64,000 nt of DNA from Limnephilus marmoratus (lineage: Eukaryota > Arthropoda > Insecta > Trichoptera > Limnephilidae): contig OU862913.1 of assembly GCA_917880885.1 (NCBI GenBank), positions 22,701,286 to 22,765,285 of the forward strand, read 5' to 3'. Positions 34,513-44,574 of the stretch are shown here, in pieces. Made by a program: the position numbers and the translations under genes. Below the pieces are notes generated by a model that saw only the letters and a list, made by a program, of their open reading frames with translations, did not search any database and was not told the DNA's origin. Within the stretch, counting starts at the first letter, position 1. Each line of letters opens with the position of its first letter.

Positions 34513-34942
34513 GACGACCTCCGTAGTCCAGTGGCTAAGACTCTTGACTCACATTCCGGAGGCCGCGGGTTCGAACCCGGCATGCGCAAATAAATTTTAT
34601 TTGATTAATTTGTGTTATTTCACAATTAATTCATTTAAAATAATATATAGTATATTTGCGGCATGTTCCAGAGTGGAAGATACTATCAGTATCGCCCTGG
34701 TGTAAGACCACCATTCAGAATTGAAACGTTGCTTGAAAATGGCTTTAGCCGTGTTTAGTGACCAGATCTGAATAGCCAGGTACTTCCCAACCTTCCTCTT
34801 CCCCACCTCCTTCCCCTCCCCACTACCTTCAGCCTCACAACATACCCCAATTGGGGATGCCATAGTCTCACTGGCTCCAGACGGGAGCAGTTGAGATTCT
34901 TGTGTGGTATTCACTGTAAAAAAAAAAAAAAAAAAAAAAAAA
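34513..34942 (+). mobile_element. SINE-A copy 1: tRNA-derived SINE with poly-A tail
   Basis: The tRNA-like head has an A box (CCGTAGTCCAGTGGCTAAG) and a B box (GGGTTCGAACCCG). It is followed by a body with CCAGAGTGGAAGATACT, ATCGCCCTGGTCTAAGACC (one variant) and CCCAATTGGGGATGCCATAG, then about 25 A's. Copy 2 at 37478-37893 is nearly identical over the whole length. No protein. Confidence 0.85.
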
Positions 34943-35003
34943 GCCTGAATCACTCATCTACATTGAAAAAATCTTCTGAGAAAAGATACTATCAATATAA
35001 TAT

Positions 35004-35042
35004 ATTCTGGATATATTATATACTATATAATATATCCAGAAT
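35004..35042. repeat. perfect AT-rich hairpin (18-bp arms, 3-nt loop)
   Basis: ATTCTGGATATATTATAT (35004-35021) and its exact complement (35025-35042) are separated by ACT. It directly adjoins the left edge of the foldback element. Confidence 0.85.
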
Positions 35043-35950
35043 GGTTCCATGACAGTTCATCCTGCGACAATTCATCCGGCGACAATTCATCCTGCGACAG
35101 TTCATCCTGCGACAATTCATCCGGCGACAGTTCATCCTGCGACAGTTCATCCGGCCGACAGTTCATCCTGCCGACAGTTCATCCTGCCGACAGTTCATCC
35201 GGCGACAGTTCATCCTGCGACAATTCATCCGGCGACAGTTCATCCTGCGACAGTTCATCCGGCCGACAGTTCATCCTGCCGACAGTTCATCCTGCCGACA
35301 GTTCATCCCGCCGACAATTCATCCGGCGACAATTCATCCTGCCTGATCATTTAGAAGATTTTTTCTTCAAGTAAGTATGCAAAGAGGATATACGGCCGTA
35401 CAATCTAACCTAACCTAACCTAACATAACCTAACCTAACCTAACCTAACCTAACCTAACCTAACCTAACCTAACCTGCGGATAACTCGGGCGCGTAACCT
35501 AACCTAACCTAACATAACCTAACCTAACCTAACCTAACCTGCGGATAACTCGGGTGCGTAATTTTTGGTAGTCGGGACTGCGTACGCGCTGCATACTTAA
35601 AAAAAAAAAAACCTAACCTAACCTATTTAGTAAAAATATTTTTACAGCGGATTTCCACTCAAGATGCCTTCAGATGTAAGTATATCGATTTTAGTTGTAC
35701 GGCTGTATATCATCTTTGCATACTTACATAATAAAAATCTTCTAAATGATCAGGCAGGATGAATTGTCGCTGGATGAATTGTCGGCGGGATGAACTGTCG
35801 GCAGGATGAACTGTCGGCAGGATGAACTGTCGGCCGGATGAACTGTCGCAGGATGAACTGTCGCCGGATGAATTGTCGCAGGATGAACTGTCGCAGGATG
35901 AACTGTCGCCGGATGAATTGTCGCAGGACGAATTGTCGGGTCACCATCCA
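35043..35950. mobile_element. foldback-like element: inverted 15-bp minisatellite arms around a TTAGG-type telomeric core
   Basis: The left arm (35049-35346) is about 20 tandem units of TTCATCC(T/G)GCGACA(A/G). The right arm (35752-35945) is the same units in inverted orientation. Just inside, TGATCATTTAGAAGAT and AGTATGCAAAGA..TACGGCCGTACA (35344-35402) are mirrored at 35697-35756. Between lie (CCTAA)n runs at 35404-35475 and 35499-35542, the second set following CGGATAACTCGGGCGCG, which recurs at 35543. Arms of short tandem repeats resemble Drosophila FB elements (known); the telomeric core is unusual. The HPAT-repeat ORFs here are artefacts. Confidence 0.8.
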
Positions 35951-36316
35951 GAATGTATGCAGGGGAAGTGCAATGCAATACATTCCATATTTTGAAATAA
36001 CAAAAAAAGATAAATATGTAATAAGTTAAGGTAAAAAGTAAATAAAAACACATAAATGAAATAAATAAAAAAAAAAACGAATAACCGTGAGAATTGAGAC
36101 TGAAAAAAATGATGTATATATCAAACACTAAAATGAACCTAAATAGCCGTTTACGGAGGGTATTTCATCTCCAGAGGTCCATCAGGGGCGACTCCATCCA
36201 GGCAGTCATGGCGGTGATGATCGCATTCTTCGAATGGCGCAGTCTGCGTCATAAACTTCCCATGCGGTGGCGGAGAAGTGCACGGAAAGTAAAGCTTTAA
36301 TTTTATCGTTTTAAAT

Positions 36317-36812
36317 GTTAGCTCGCTCTCTCTAACATTAGTAATTACATGTCTTTCCATCTTCTTCTTTTTGAGCGGGGAAACAGCGCCTTACGGCCCT
36401 GCATCCGCACTCAAAAAGAAGAAGATGAAGAGTTATGTAATTACGCATGTTAGAAGAGCGCGCTAATTGCGAAAATTGCGAAAATGTTTAATAAAACACG
36501 ACTCGTTTAAAATAGAGCAAAAATCTCATAAAAGTTATCTTAAGTATCATGTAAAGAAACACTGTGAGTTTTTTCGCATCTATAACTTGTAAAATAACTG
36601 AAACAAACGTGTTTATAATAATTTTCAAGCATACTTTTCGATTATTCTTTCTATCGAGGGAATTTTATATAATTTGCGTTTCGGCGTGGAACCTGTCTAG
36701 ATATTATTTTCAAAAATACCATATATATTTTTTTAAGAGCTTAAAAACTTAAAATGTCTAAGGGAGATATGTAAGGAATTGGTAGAAATTCGGGTAGCGG
36801 CGCCTTAAGACA
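36317..36812 (-). repeat. dispersed repeat, copy II, with an internal foldback
   Basis: It matches 22934-23345 in inverted orientation. At its left end it carries a hairpin: GTTAGCTCGCTC..TTCTTCTTTTTGAG (36319-36378) pairs with CTCAAAAAGAAGAAGATGAAG..GAGCGCGCTAA (36408-36467). From 36813 to 37020 I see nothing recognisable. Upstream, 36000-36316 has no supported gene. Confidence 0.65.
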
Positions 36813-37020
36813 AACGCAAAAAACGCAGAATCATCCTTCTGGTCTAAATTAATCCTCCAGTCAGATAGCGTAACTAGATGCAATTGATTCAACAAAATCA
36901 AACTTACATAATAAGGACCTTACTAATAAACTTTATTACATCAATTAGCACATCGTTGTTCATTAGTTATGTAAATTTAAAAACACAATTATAAGTAAAG
37001 GGGTTCATGTTTCCAATGCA

Positions 37021-37467
37021 ATTTTTTTTTTTTTTTACATTAGCTCCACACAGGACAGGAGGCCTTGAGGAAAATACTTTCCCTCAGGGCCTATGTCATC
37101 TTTGGGAATGCTGTGTGGGGGGTATTTTTAAGGAAGGGGAAGGATAGGAAGTTCTGGGAAGGAAAATGTATGAGGGGTGGGTAGGAATCTGGGGGTCAGT
37201 GTGTCCATGAATGAATCCATCCCTTCAACTGCGGTGCAATGGGTCCAGAGAGTCCGGCTGGAATGGTCAAAATGCCTCCCTCAACCAGTCTCTCTCCACG
37301 CAGCAGATGGGTAGAGGCATCCGCAGCCAAGGCCTGGACAAACCTCTCCACCTGAACTGCTAAGTCATCAAACGTTGCAAACCATTTGGGGTGACCTATG
37401 GCAGAGGTGTTAATTATCCAATAAATGGTTCCCGGGGCGGCGGTACCCGTACCGCCTCCCAAATGTA
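37021..37467 (-). repeat. SINE-B copy 4
   Basis: It starts with the inverted A-tail (TTTTTTTTTTACATTAGCTCC) and runs through AATACTTTCCCTCAGGGCC, CAACTGCGGTGCAATGGG, CATTTGGGGTGACC and AATAAATGGTTCCCGGGGCGG to CCGCCTCCCAAATGT. It is full length. A SINE-A copy begins 10 nt beyond its end. Confidence 0.75.
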
Positions 37468-37477
37468 TATGGTGTTT

Positions 37478-37893
37478 GACGGCCGGCGTAGTGCAGCGGT
37501 AAGGCGCTTGACTCGCATACCGAAGGTCGCGGGATCGAATCCCGGCGTGGCAAATAAATTTTATTTGATTAATTTGTGTATTTCACAATTTATTCATTAA
37601 AAATAATATACATATTGTATATTTGCGGCACGTTCCAGAGTGGAAGATACTCTCAGTATCGCCCTGGTCTAAGACCACCATTCAGAATTGAAACGTTCAC
37701 TGAAGTGGCTTTCGCCGTGTTTGGTGACCAGATCTGAATATCCAGGTACTTCCCCACCTTCCTCTTCCCTATCTCCTTCCCTCCCCACTACCTTCAGCCT
37801 CACAACATACCCCAATTGGGGATGCCATAGTCTCACTGACTTCAGACGGGAGCAGTTGGGAATCTTGTGCGGTATTCCCGTAAAAAAAAAAGA
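37478..37893 (+). mobile_element. SINE-A copy 2
   Basis: The head shows an A box (GGCGTAGTGCAGCGGTAAGG) and a B box (GGGATCGAATCCCGG). The body is as in copy 1 (CCAGAGTGGAAGATACTCTC, GACCAGATCTGAATA, CCCAATTGGGGATGCCATAG) with a short A tail. Two near-identical copies 3 kb apart suggest a recently active family. Confidence 0.85.
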
Positions 37894-38104
37894 TGAGTCT
37901 CGCCCAGGCGTTGATTGTCCTGTATTTCTGAACAGTGTAGAAACATGGACAATTGGAGCCAGCGAAAGAACGTGTACATACCCTCGAAATATTGTGCTGA
38001 ATAAAAATGCTCAAGATCCCATGGACAGCCAGGCGCACAAATTTGTCCATTCTGGAAGAGCTAGACATTAAGAAACTTTGAACACCTTGCTCACCAAACT
38101 GAAG

Positions 38105-38995
38105 ATTCCAATTTAGAGAAAATTGGAATTTTAGATGCATTATCTGAATGGTCGTTGGCAAACAAATTAGATTTTAATACAAAGAAATGTGTCACAATGT
38201 CCTTCACTCGTTGTAAAAACATTATAGTTTACGATTATAAAATAAAAGGCGAAACGTTATCACGTGTAAAATCCGTAAAGGATCTCGGTGTCGTCTTTGA
38301 TCCCGAACTGACATTCTCTTGCCATATATTGCAGCTCACTCAGTCTTGCTACAAACTTCTTGGGTTCATCATCAGGACTTGTAAGCAGTTTGATAACCAA
38401 GAAGCTATGCTAGCGTTATTTAAAGGCATACTGAGAAGCAAGTTGGAGTACGCGAGCGATGTTTGGGCACCGTACCACCAGAAGTACATTGATGTGTTAG
38501 AGCAAATCCAGAAGAAATTCCTCAGGTATGTTTATATGCGGAAGCATGGAACCTATCCAAGGTTCATGCACCATATTGACTTACTTGAGGAAACTGATTC
38601 TGTGAGTCTAGAAACTAGACGGAAAGCAAGTCTTGCTATTTTGTCTTTCAAAATTTGGAACAATTTCATCGATAGCCCATTTCTCTTGGGATGCTATGAT
38701 TTATATGTACCAGACCACTACAGCCGAAGTCGACATCATGACTTATTTAAAGTACCGAACGGCAGAACAGACGTCTTGGCAAAGCATAGCATGACGAGGG
38801 GAGTGGTGCTGTTAAATGAAATTGCAAACCATTTGGATGTAAGTGACTGTTCTTTATATGCCTTAAAAATATTATTGAAGAGTCACTTGCCTAAATGCTG
38901 ACAGGGTAACTAAATTGTACTGTAATTGGAATTATTCTGTTATGTACAATAATAATAATAAAATAAAATAAAATAAAATAAAAATAAAATAAAAT
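38105..38995 (+). pseudogene. Element 6: 5'-truncated non-LTR ORF2 C-terminus, same family as element 2
   Basis: An open frame to the stop at 38901 encodes the post-RT domain (LDFNTKKCVTMSFTRC, VKDLGVVFDPELTF, RSKLEYASDVWAPYHQKY, SLETRRKASLAILSFK). It aligns along its whole length with the last 250 residues of element 2. RT motifs are missing through 5' truncation, but no stop interrupts the rest. It ends in (TAAAA)n at 38948-39000. From 39000 to 39540 I see no gene. Confidence 0.8.
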
Positions 38996-39691
38996 AAAAT
39001 CAAAATCATTGGCAAAGTGTTTGGCAAAAGAAGTAGAGGAAAGTAACCAATGCACTGGAGTGACCAAGTATCACTAGGGTGTAAGTATCATCCGGTACTA
39101 GGGTGTCCTAGACCACGAGGAGTAGGGAAGCAAGGTCTATTATGGAAATTGAAGTAGAGGTCTGCATTTTAGTAAGTAATAATTTTCGGGCATTTCAGAG
39201 CATAATTGTGTAGGTACTAAATTGAACGTTATATCCAGTGGCGGCCGCTGCCCTGAGAATGTGGTGGTACACTGACAATCCGTACCTACTTATGACAAAA
39301 AAATATTAATTAGGAATTTTTAATATTATAATTTAAATTTATTTTCAAACAAACTGTTATTTCCTCTTATATATTCAACAATGGTTGCACTCATTTAGGT
39401 AATTAAATTAAATATTAATAAATTAGGTTATTGGTATTTAATATAATCAATACAAAAACATAAAACAATGACAATCATCACGCCACGGGTCAAGCGCGCG
39501 CCGCTAGCCCGCTAGACCGGCTAGACTGCGCTAGACGCAAACTGATCTATGTATGATCTTCGCCGAAATTCGATTGTATTGGTGTCACCTCGGGTCATGG
39601 TTGATGATCAATCGGTAAACTTCGGCAAGACTCGGATTATGTGTCGCCTGTGTCGGTTGCGGGTGGCACACCGATTCGGTCGAAATTTTGG

Positions 39692-39845
39692 TACAAATAG
39701 CGAAATGGAGGTAATAATGTACCTGGAGGACCTGCTGGTGGACGTGCGCTGCTTATCATATGCAGACCTCAAAAGAGCCGCACAAGACAGGGAAGAATGG
39801 AAAAGGAAACTAAAGGAAATTGCTGCAAACCAATCCCAGGATTGA
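39692..39845 (+). pseudogene. possible RTE-type C-terminal fragment
   Basis: The end of an open frame reads LEDLLVDVRCLSYADLKRAA, then QDREEWKRKLKEIAAN. The AQDREEWKR closing block resembles the last residues of RTE-clade polyproteins. The preceding part of the frame (39549-39691) is unlike anything I know. The call is weak. Confidence 0.35.
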
Positions 39846-40036
39846 AACCAGAGAGAGAGAGCGAAATGGACGCGCTTCCGATGATTTAAATATATCATAC
39901 AAAAATATGATTTCGTCCGCTTGCGAAGCGAATGCACACCAATACGGCCGATGCGAAGGCGCTTAGAGATTTTATAGATTTAAATTGGAGAAAATAAATT
40001 AAGATTTTATAGTCTTCAGTAAGTAAATAAAGTAAA

Positions 40037-41330
40037 CTAATCTATCCAAATATTCCATTCTACTTAACTCTTCTCATTTATTCATTCATTTCCACTATTT
40101 TAACATGTCCAATTATTATATTAAACTCAATGTCCTTAATTATTTTTAATTATTTAATTATCTTAACAAACTATACATGTGTAATACATTCAATTGTTTT
40201 AAATTATCTATTCATTCTAAATTATCAAAATATTCCACTCTACTTAACTGTTCTCATTTATACACTTATTTCCACTATTTTAATCTATTCAATTATTATA
40301 TTTAACTCAATTTATTTAATTATTTTTAATTATTTAATTATTTTAACTTATTTCATATATGTGATACATTCATTTGTTTTAAATCATCTAATTAGTCTAA
40401 TCTATCCTAATATTCCATTCTACTTCACTCTTTGTATTTACTCATTCATCTCCACTATTGTAATACATCCAATTATTATATTAAACTCAATGTACTTAAT
40501 TATTTTTAATTATTTAATTATTTTAACAAACTATAAATGTGTGATACATTCGACTGTTTTAAATTATCTAATCATTCTAAATTATAAAAATATTCCATTC
40601 TGCTTAACTCTTTGTATTTATTCATTTTTTTCCACTATTGTAATATATCCAATTATTATATCAAACCCAATGTACATAATTTTTAATTATTCAATTATAT
40701 TAACAAACTATATATGTGTGATACATTCGATTGTTCTAAATTATCTAATCAATCTAAATTATAAAAATATTTCACTCTATTTAACTGTTCTCATTTATAC
40801 ATTTATTTCAACTATTTTAATCTACTCAATTATTATATTCAACTCAACTTATTTAATTATTTTTAATTATTTTATTATTTTAACTAATCTGATACATGTG
40901 ATAAAATCGATTGTTTTAAATTATCCAATTATTCTAAATTACCAAAATATTCCACTCTACTTAACTGTTCTCATTTACTCATTTATTTCCTCAATTTTAA
41001 TCTATCCAACTATTTTATTGTGCACAATTTACCAAATTACGTTTATTTACTTCATTATTATTAATATTTATATATGTGTGATATTTTCAATTGTTTCAAA
41101 TTATCTAATTATTCAAAATTATTCAAAAATTCCATTCTACTTAATTATTCTCATTTATTCATCTGTCTCCACTATATTAATCTATCCAAATATTTTATTA
41201 AACTCAATTTCTTACTTAATTTCTTTTAATTATTTAAATATTTTAACTAAATTGGTATACGTGATACATTCGATTAATTTTAATTGTGCAATTATTTTAA
41301 CAAAATTCTTTAATCATCAAATAATATTAT
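40037..41330 (+). repeat. tandem array of seven 180-bp units upstream of element 5 ORF2
   Basis: The phrase TATTCCA(T/C)TCTACTTAACT and its variants start at 40051, 40231, 40411, 40591, 40768, 40948 and about 41128. Spacings are 180, 180, 180, 177, 180 and 180 nt. The units are AT-rich (roughly 80%) and clearly diverged from one another. The single length change is 3 nt. A degenerate partial unit leads into ORF2. Confidence 0.9.
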
Positions 41331-41386
41331 CTAACTTAATTCAATTACCTCACTTAACAAAAAAGAAAATAAACAAATATGGATGA
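40130..41386 (+). CDS. repeat-encoded ORF (ORF-R5) overlapping the start of element 5 ORF2
   Basis: This is an uninterrupted 418-codon frame through the 180-bp array. Each 60-residue unit reads roughly LIIFNYLIILTN, then VIHSIVLNYLIILNY, then IPLYLTVLIYTFISTILIY. It is very rich in Ile, Leu, Tyr, Asn and Phe, and would be hydrophobic or membrane-like if made. It ends with TGA at 41384-41386, 8 nt after the ORF2 ATG (41379). The frame stays open before 40130 only to about 40110, and I know no homologue. It could be a real protein, or the array could act at the DNA or RNA level (promoter monomers) with the open frame incidental. An open frame of this length in DNA of this composition is unexpected. 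Confidence 0.45.
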   Translation: MSLIIFNYLIILTNYTCVIHSIVLNYLFILNYQNIPLYLTVLIYTLISTILIYSIIIFNSIYLIIFNYLIILTYFIYVIHSFVLNHLISLIYPNIPFYFTLCIYSFISTIVIHPIIILNSMYLIIFNYLIILTNYKCVIHSTVLNYLIILNYKNIPFCLTLCIYSFFSTIVIYPIIISNPMYIIFNYSIILTNYICVIHSIVLNYLINLNYKNISLYLTVLIYTFISTILIYSIIIFNSTYLIIFNYFIILTNLIHVIKSIVLNYPIILNYQNIPLYLTVLIYSFISSILIYPTILLCTIYQITFIYFIIINIYICVIFSIVSNYLIIQNYSKIPFYLIILIYSSVSTILIYPNILLNSISYLISFNYLNILTKLVYVIHSINFNCAIILTKFFNHQIILSNLIQLPHLTKKKINKYG

Positions 41387-44357
41387 CTTCGTGAACACGC
41401 AGCTAGAAAGCTGTTTCAAGATCAATGAATTCAGTAGTCAAAGTGCAAAGGAGTGCAATGAAATTATCACAGATAAGTTCTCTGGTTTACAAGTGCTCCA
41501 CCTTAACATCCGCAGCCTCCAAAAAAATATTGAAGAATTTATTCTCAATATAAATACTCTTATTGTGAAGCCGGACGTTATAGTATTAACTGAAACATAC
41601 ACAAACAGTGACTCACCACATTATAATTTAAGAGATTATATTTACATGCAAACAAACACAAACATTAATAAAAACAGTGGTATTGCGATATTCGTTAGTA
41701 AGAAATATAATATTGTTACACATTCAGAACACAACATAGATTCATCAAACTGCATAGAAATCCAACTTAACCACAACAAAAAGAATTATTATTTGTTAGC
41801 AATCTATAGAACGCATGAATCGAACGCTGATTTATTTATCGAACAAATACGAAATATAATATCAAATTTCAAAAACAAAACTTGCATAATAACAGGGGAT
41901 TTTAATATCAACATTAACAAAAATATAGACAGTAGACTTAAACATGAATATTTGAACTGTATGATTGAAAACAACTTTAAATCGTGTATAAATGAAAATA
42001 CGCGCGAAATTCAAGGTCAGAAACCATCTTGCCTAGATCATTTTTGGACTAATACTAACATAAAAGATCTTCATAAAATAAAAACCATTGTCTGGAAAAA
42101 TAACATCACCGATCATCATACGTGTATATTTTTGTACGAGGAAGAAAAAACAATGCAAACAAAAAATAAATCAATAAAAAAATCATATACCAGAATAAAT
42201 CTGCAAAAATTTATTGAAAACTTGAAAACGGAACATTGGCAACCTGTAATCAACTGCGAAGAAGTTGAAATATGCTCAAAGTACTTTGAAAACATTTTAT
42301 CCAAACATGTAGAAAACTCAAAAACAGATATTCCATATCGTAATTTAGACAAAAACAAATACCTGAAACCATGGATCACACCGGGTTTATTAAATTCAAT
42401 CAAAGAAAAAGGTAAGCTATACAAAAAAACAATAAAATTCCCAAACGACAAAAAAATAGAATTTAATTATAAAAAATATAAAAATAAATTGACACGCTTA
42501 ATAAAAATTAGTAAAGATGAATATTACAAACATAAATTAATAAATTCTGAAAATAATCCAAAAATAATCTGGCAAACAATTAACTGTGCAATAGATAACA
42601 ATAAACAAAGACATTCAATCAAGGTAATTGTAGACGAAAATGACGTAAAAATAAATGCAGAGGAAAACCCTAAAAAATGTGCTGATATTTTCAACTCCTT
42701 CTTCGCGAAAGTTGGACAAAACCTCGCTAAAAAAATAAATGTAACAAAGGGAGCGACAACTCAACCAATTATTGAAGATATACAAAGTGTAAACTCACTA
42801 TCCCATTTTAAAATGATCAAGGAAGTAGATGTTCTAAACATTATTGAAAATATGAAAGGAGGGTCGTCACCGGGTTTTGACAACATAACTGCAAATATGT
42901 TAAAATCTATTAAAAGCCACGTGATAAAACCATTAACTCACCTAATTAATTTAAGTTTAAAAAATGGAATATTTCCGTCTAATTATAAGAGGACAATTAT
43001 CTCACCTATATTCAAAAGTGGAAACGCAGAAAATGTAACTAACTATCGACCAATTTCCCTCATTTCAAATATTGGCAAAATATTTGAAAAAATCGTAAAA
43101 TCTCAACTAATGGAATTTATTGATAATAACAAAATACTTCACGACAATCAATACGGATTCCGAAAAGCGCACAGCACACAAGACGCGATTGCTAATGTCA
43201 CATCACGCATATATAAAAACCTTGATATGAAAAAAAAGTGTATAGGTATTTTTATAGATCTAAGAAAAGCGTTTGATAGCATATCCCATAAAAAACTAAT
43301 GAAAAAATTAGATAAATTGAACATTAATGAAAACGTAGCAAGTTGGATAAAAAGCTACCTAAAAAATCGCCCTCAATGTGTCAAAATAAATAACGTTTAT
43401 AGCGACGAAGAGACATCTGAATATGGAATTCCACAAGGTACTGTGCTAGGTCCCATATTATTCATCTTATATGTAAACGGGATATTCTCACAGTCACTTC
43501 ATGGTAGTATAACCTCTTATGCCGACGACACAGTACTTATTGAAAGTGGAATCACATGGCAAGTAGTAAAACAAAAAGCAACAGAAGACATAAATATACT
43601 GAAACACTGGTTTGATATAAATCTACTATCTCTTAATAGTGAAAAAACTCACGTCATTCCATTTGCAATAAAATCAAATGATTTTCCGGTAAATTTTGAT
43701 ATAATTATACATGACAATTCTAAAGATCACAAAAAAAATAACTGTGAAATAAACTGTTCCACATTAAAAATTTCAAATAAAATTAAATACTTAGGAATAA
43801 CAATAGACAAAAACCTGAACTGGAAAGATCAAATCAACCTTACCGTTAACAAAATAAGGAAATTAATTTACATATTTTTAAAAATCCGAAACTTTCTCTC
43901 ATTAGAAAATCTAACATCAGTCTATCATGCTATAGTACAGTCAATTCTCCAATACGCTGTAGTAAGCTGGGGAGCTGCATATAAAACAAATCTACTCCCT
44001 GTTGAAATTGTGCAACGTCTAATAATAAAAATTATATTGAAAAAAAGAAGAGATTATCCGACTCACCTGATTTTTGAAGAATTTAAAGTTTTAAAATTTA
44101 ATGATCTAGTTCGAAAAAATATAATAATCCAAATAATAAAAGAAAAACAAAATCACAGATTTTTAACTGAAAGTCGTACTCGTCAAAAACATATATTTCA
44201 AACACAAAAATGCAACACCTCATTTGCACAACATCATTATACATTTCTAGGAAAAAAATACTTTAATAGCCTACCTGAAAAAATAAGAAAAATCGAAGAC
44301 GATAAATGTCTACTAAAAGCAATCAAAGAGCAATTTAAAGTAAAAATACCAAATTGA
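41379..44357 (+). CDS. Element 5 ORF2: full-length APE endonuclease / reverse transcriptase (992 aa)
   Basis: This is a complete ORF. APE domain (residues about 30-255): HLNIRSL, LTETY, YRTHES, TGDFNI, PSCLDHFW and ITDHHT carry the expected Asn, Glu, Tyr, Asp/Asn and His. RT (about 470-760): SPGFDNI, TIISPIFKSG, NYRPISLISNIGKIFE, GIFIDLRKAFDSISH, IPQGTVLGPILF and catalytic YADD. The C-terminal region holds YLGITIDKNLNW and LLPVEIVQRLIIKI. It cleaves target DNA and primes reverse transcription in non-LTR retrotransposition. The usual N-D after the fourth motif reads NG (LYVNGIF), which may weaken it. The 3' UTR and A-rich tail run to about 44575. The close relative element 1 supports the MDD start. 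Confidence 0.9.
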   Translation: MDDFVNTQLESCFKINEFSSQSAKECNEIITDKFSGLQVLHLNIRSLQKNIEEFILNINTLIVKPDVIVLTETYTNSDSPHYNLRDYIYMQTNTNINKNSGIAIFVSKKYNIVTHSEHNIDSSNCIEIQLNHNKKNYYLLAIYRTHESNADLFIEQIRNIISNFKNKTCIITGDFNININKNIDSRLKHEYLNCMIENNFKSCINENTREIQGQKPSCLDHFWTNTNIKDLHKIKTIVWKNNITDHHTCIFLYEEEKTMQTKNKSIKKSYTRINLQKFIENLKTEHWQPVINCEEVEICSKYFENILSKHVENSKTDIPYRNLDKNKYLKPWITPGLLNSIKEKGKLYKKTIKFPNDKKIEFNYKKYKNKLTRLIKISKDEYYKHKLINSENNPKIIWQTINCAIDNNKQRHSIKVIVDENDVKINAEENPKKCADIFNSFFAKVGQNLAKKINVTKGATTQPIIEDIQSVNSLSHFKMIKEVDVLNIIENMKGGSSPGFDNITANMLKSIKSHVIKPLTHLINLSLKNGIFPSNYKRTIISPIFKSGNAENVTNYRPISLISNIGKIFEKIVKSQLMEFIDNNKILHDNQYGFRKAHSTQDAIANVTSRIYKNLDMKKKCIGIFIDLRKAFDSISHKKLMKKLDKLNINENVASWIKSYLKNRPQCVKINNVYSDEETSEYGIPQGTVLGPILFILYVNGIFSQSLHGSITSYADDTVLIESGITWQVVKQKATEDINILKHWFDINLLSLNSEKTHVIPFAIKSNDFPVNFDIIIHDNSKDHKKNNCEINCSTLKISNKIKYLGITIDKNLNWKDQINLTVNKIRKLIYIFLKIRNFLSLENLTSVYHAIVQSILQYAVVSWGAAYKTNLLPVEIVQRLIIKIILKKRRDYPTHLIFEEFKVLKFNDLVRKNIIIQIIKEKQNHRFLTESRTRQKHIFQTQKCNTSFAQHHYTFLGKKYFNSLPEKIRKIEDDKCLLKAIKEQFKVKIPN

Positions 44358-44574
44358 TAAAATTTATCATCATAACTTATATAATTTGTAAATTTGTTAT
44401 TTATTAAGAATCTACCACAAGTAAATTATAAGATAAAAAATATATTTTGTTAATATATTTTAAATATTTTCTAATCACAAAATCGTCCCTCTTCTAATCA
44501 CAAGCGTCTGCTTCTATAGAAGAGAAATACCATAAAATAAAAAAAAATAAAATAATGAAAAAAAAAAAAAAAAA

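Noticed and set aside
34513..34590. tRNA gene at the SINE-A head
   Set aside because: The same head with the same long body occurs at 37478, so it is a SINE promoter, not a host tRNA.
35404..35545. A chromosome end (telomere)
   Set aside because: The TTAGG tracts are short, interrupted and enclosed in inverted repeats, with kilobases of sequence on both sides. This is interstitial.
35049..36128. ORFs rich in HPAT/FILRQ repeats
   Set aside because: They are translations of the 15-bp minisatellite arms of the foldback element. All frames stay open because the unit lacks stops and is 15 nt.
40037..41330. CRISPR-like array
   Set aside because: The units are 180 bp and diverge throughout, with no short identical repeats and unique spacers, and the context is eukaryotic.
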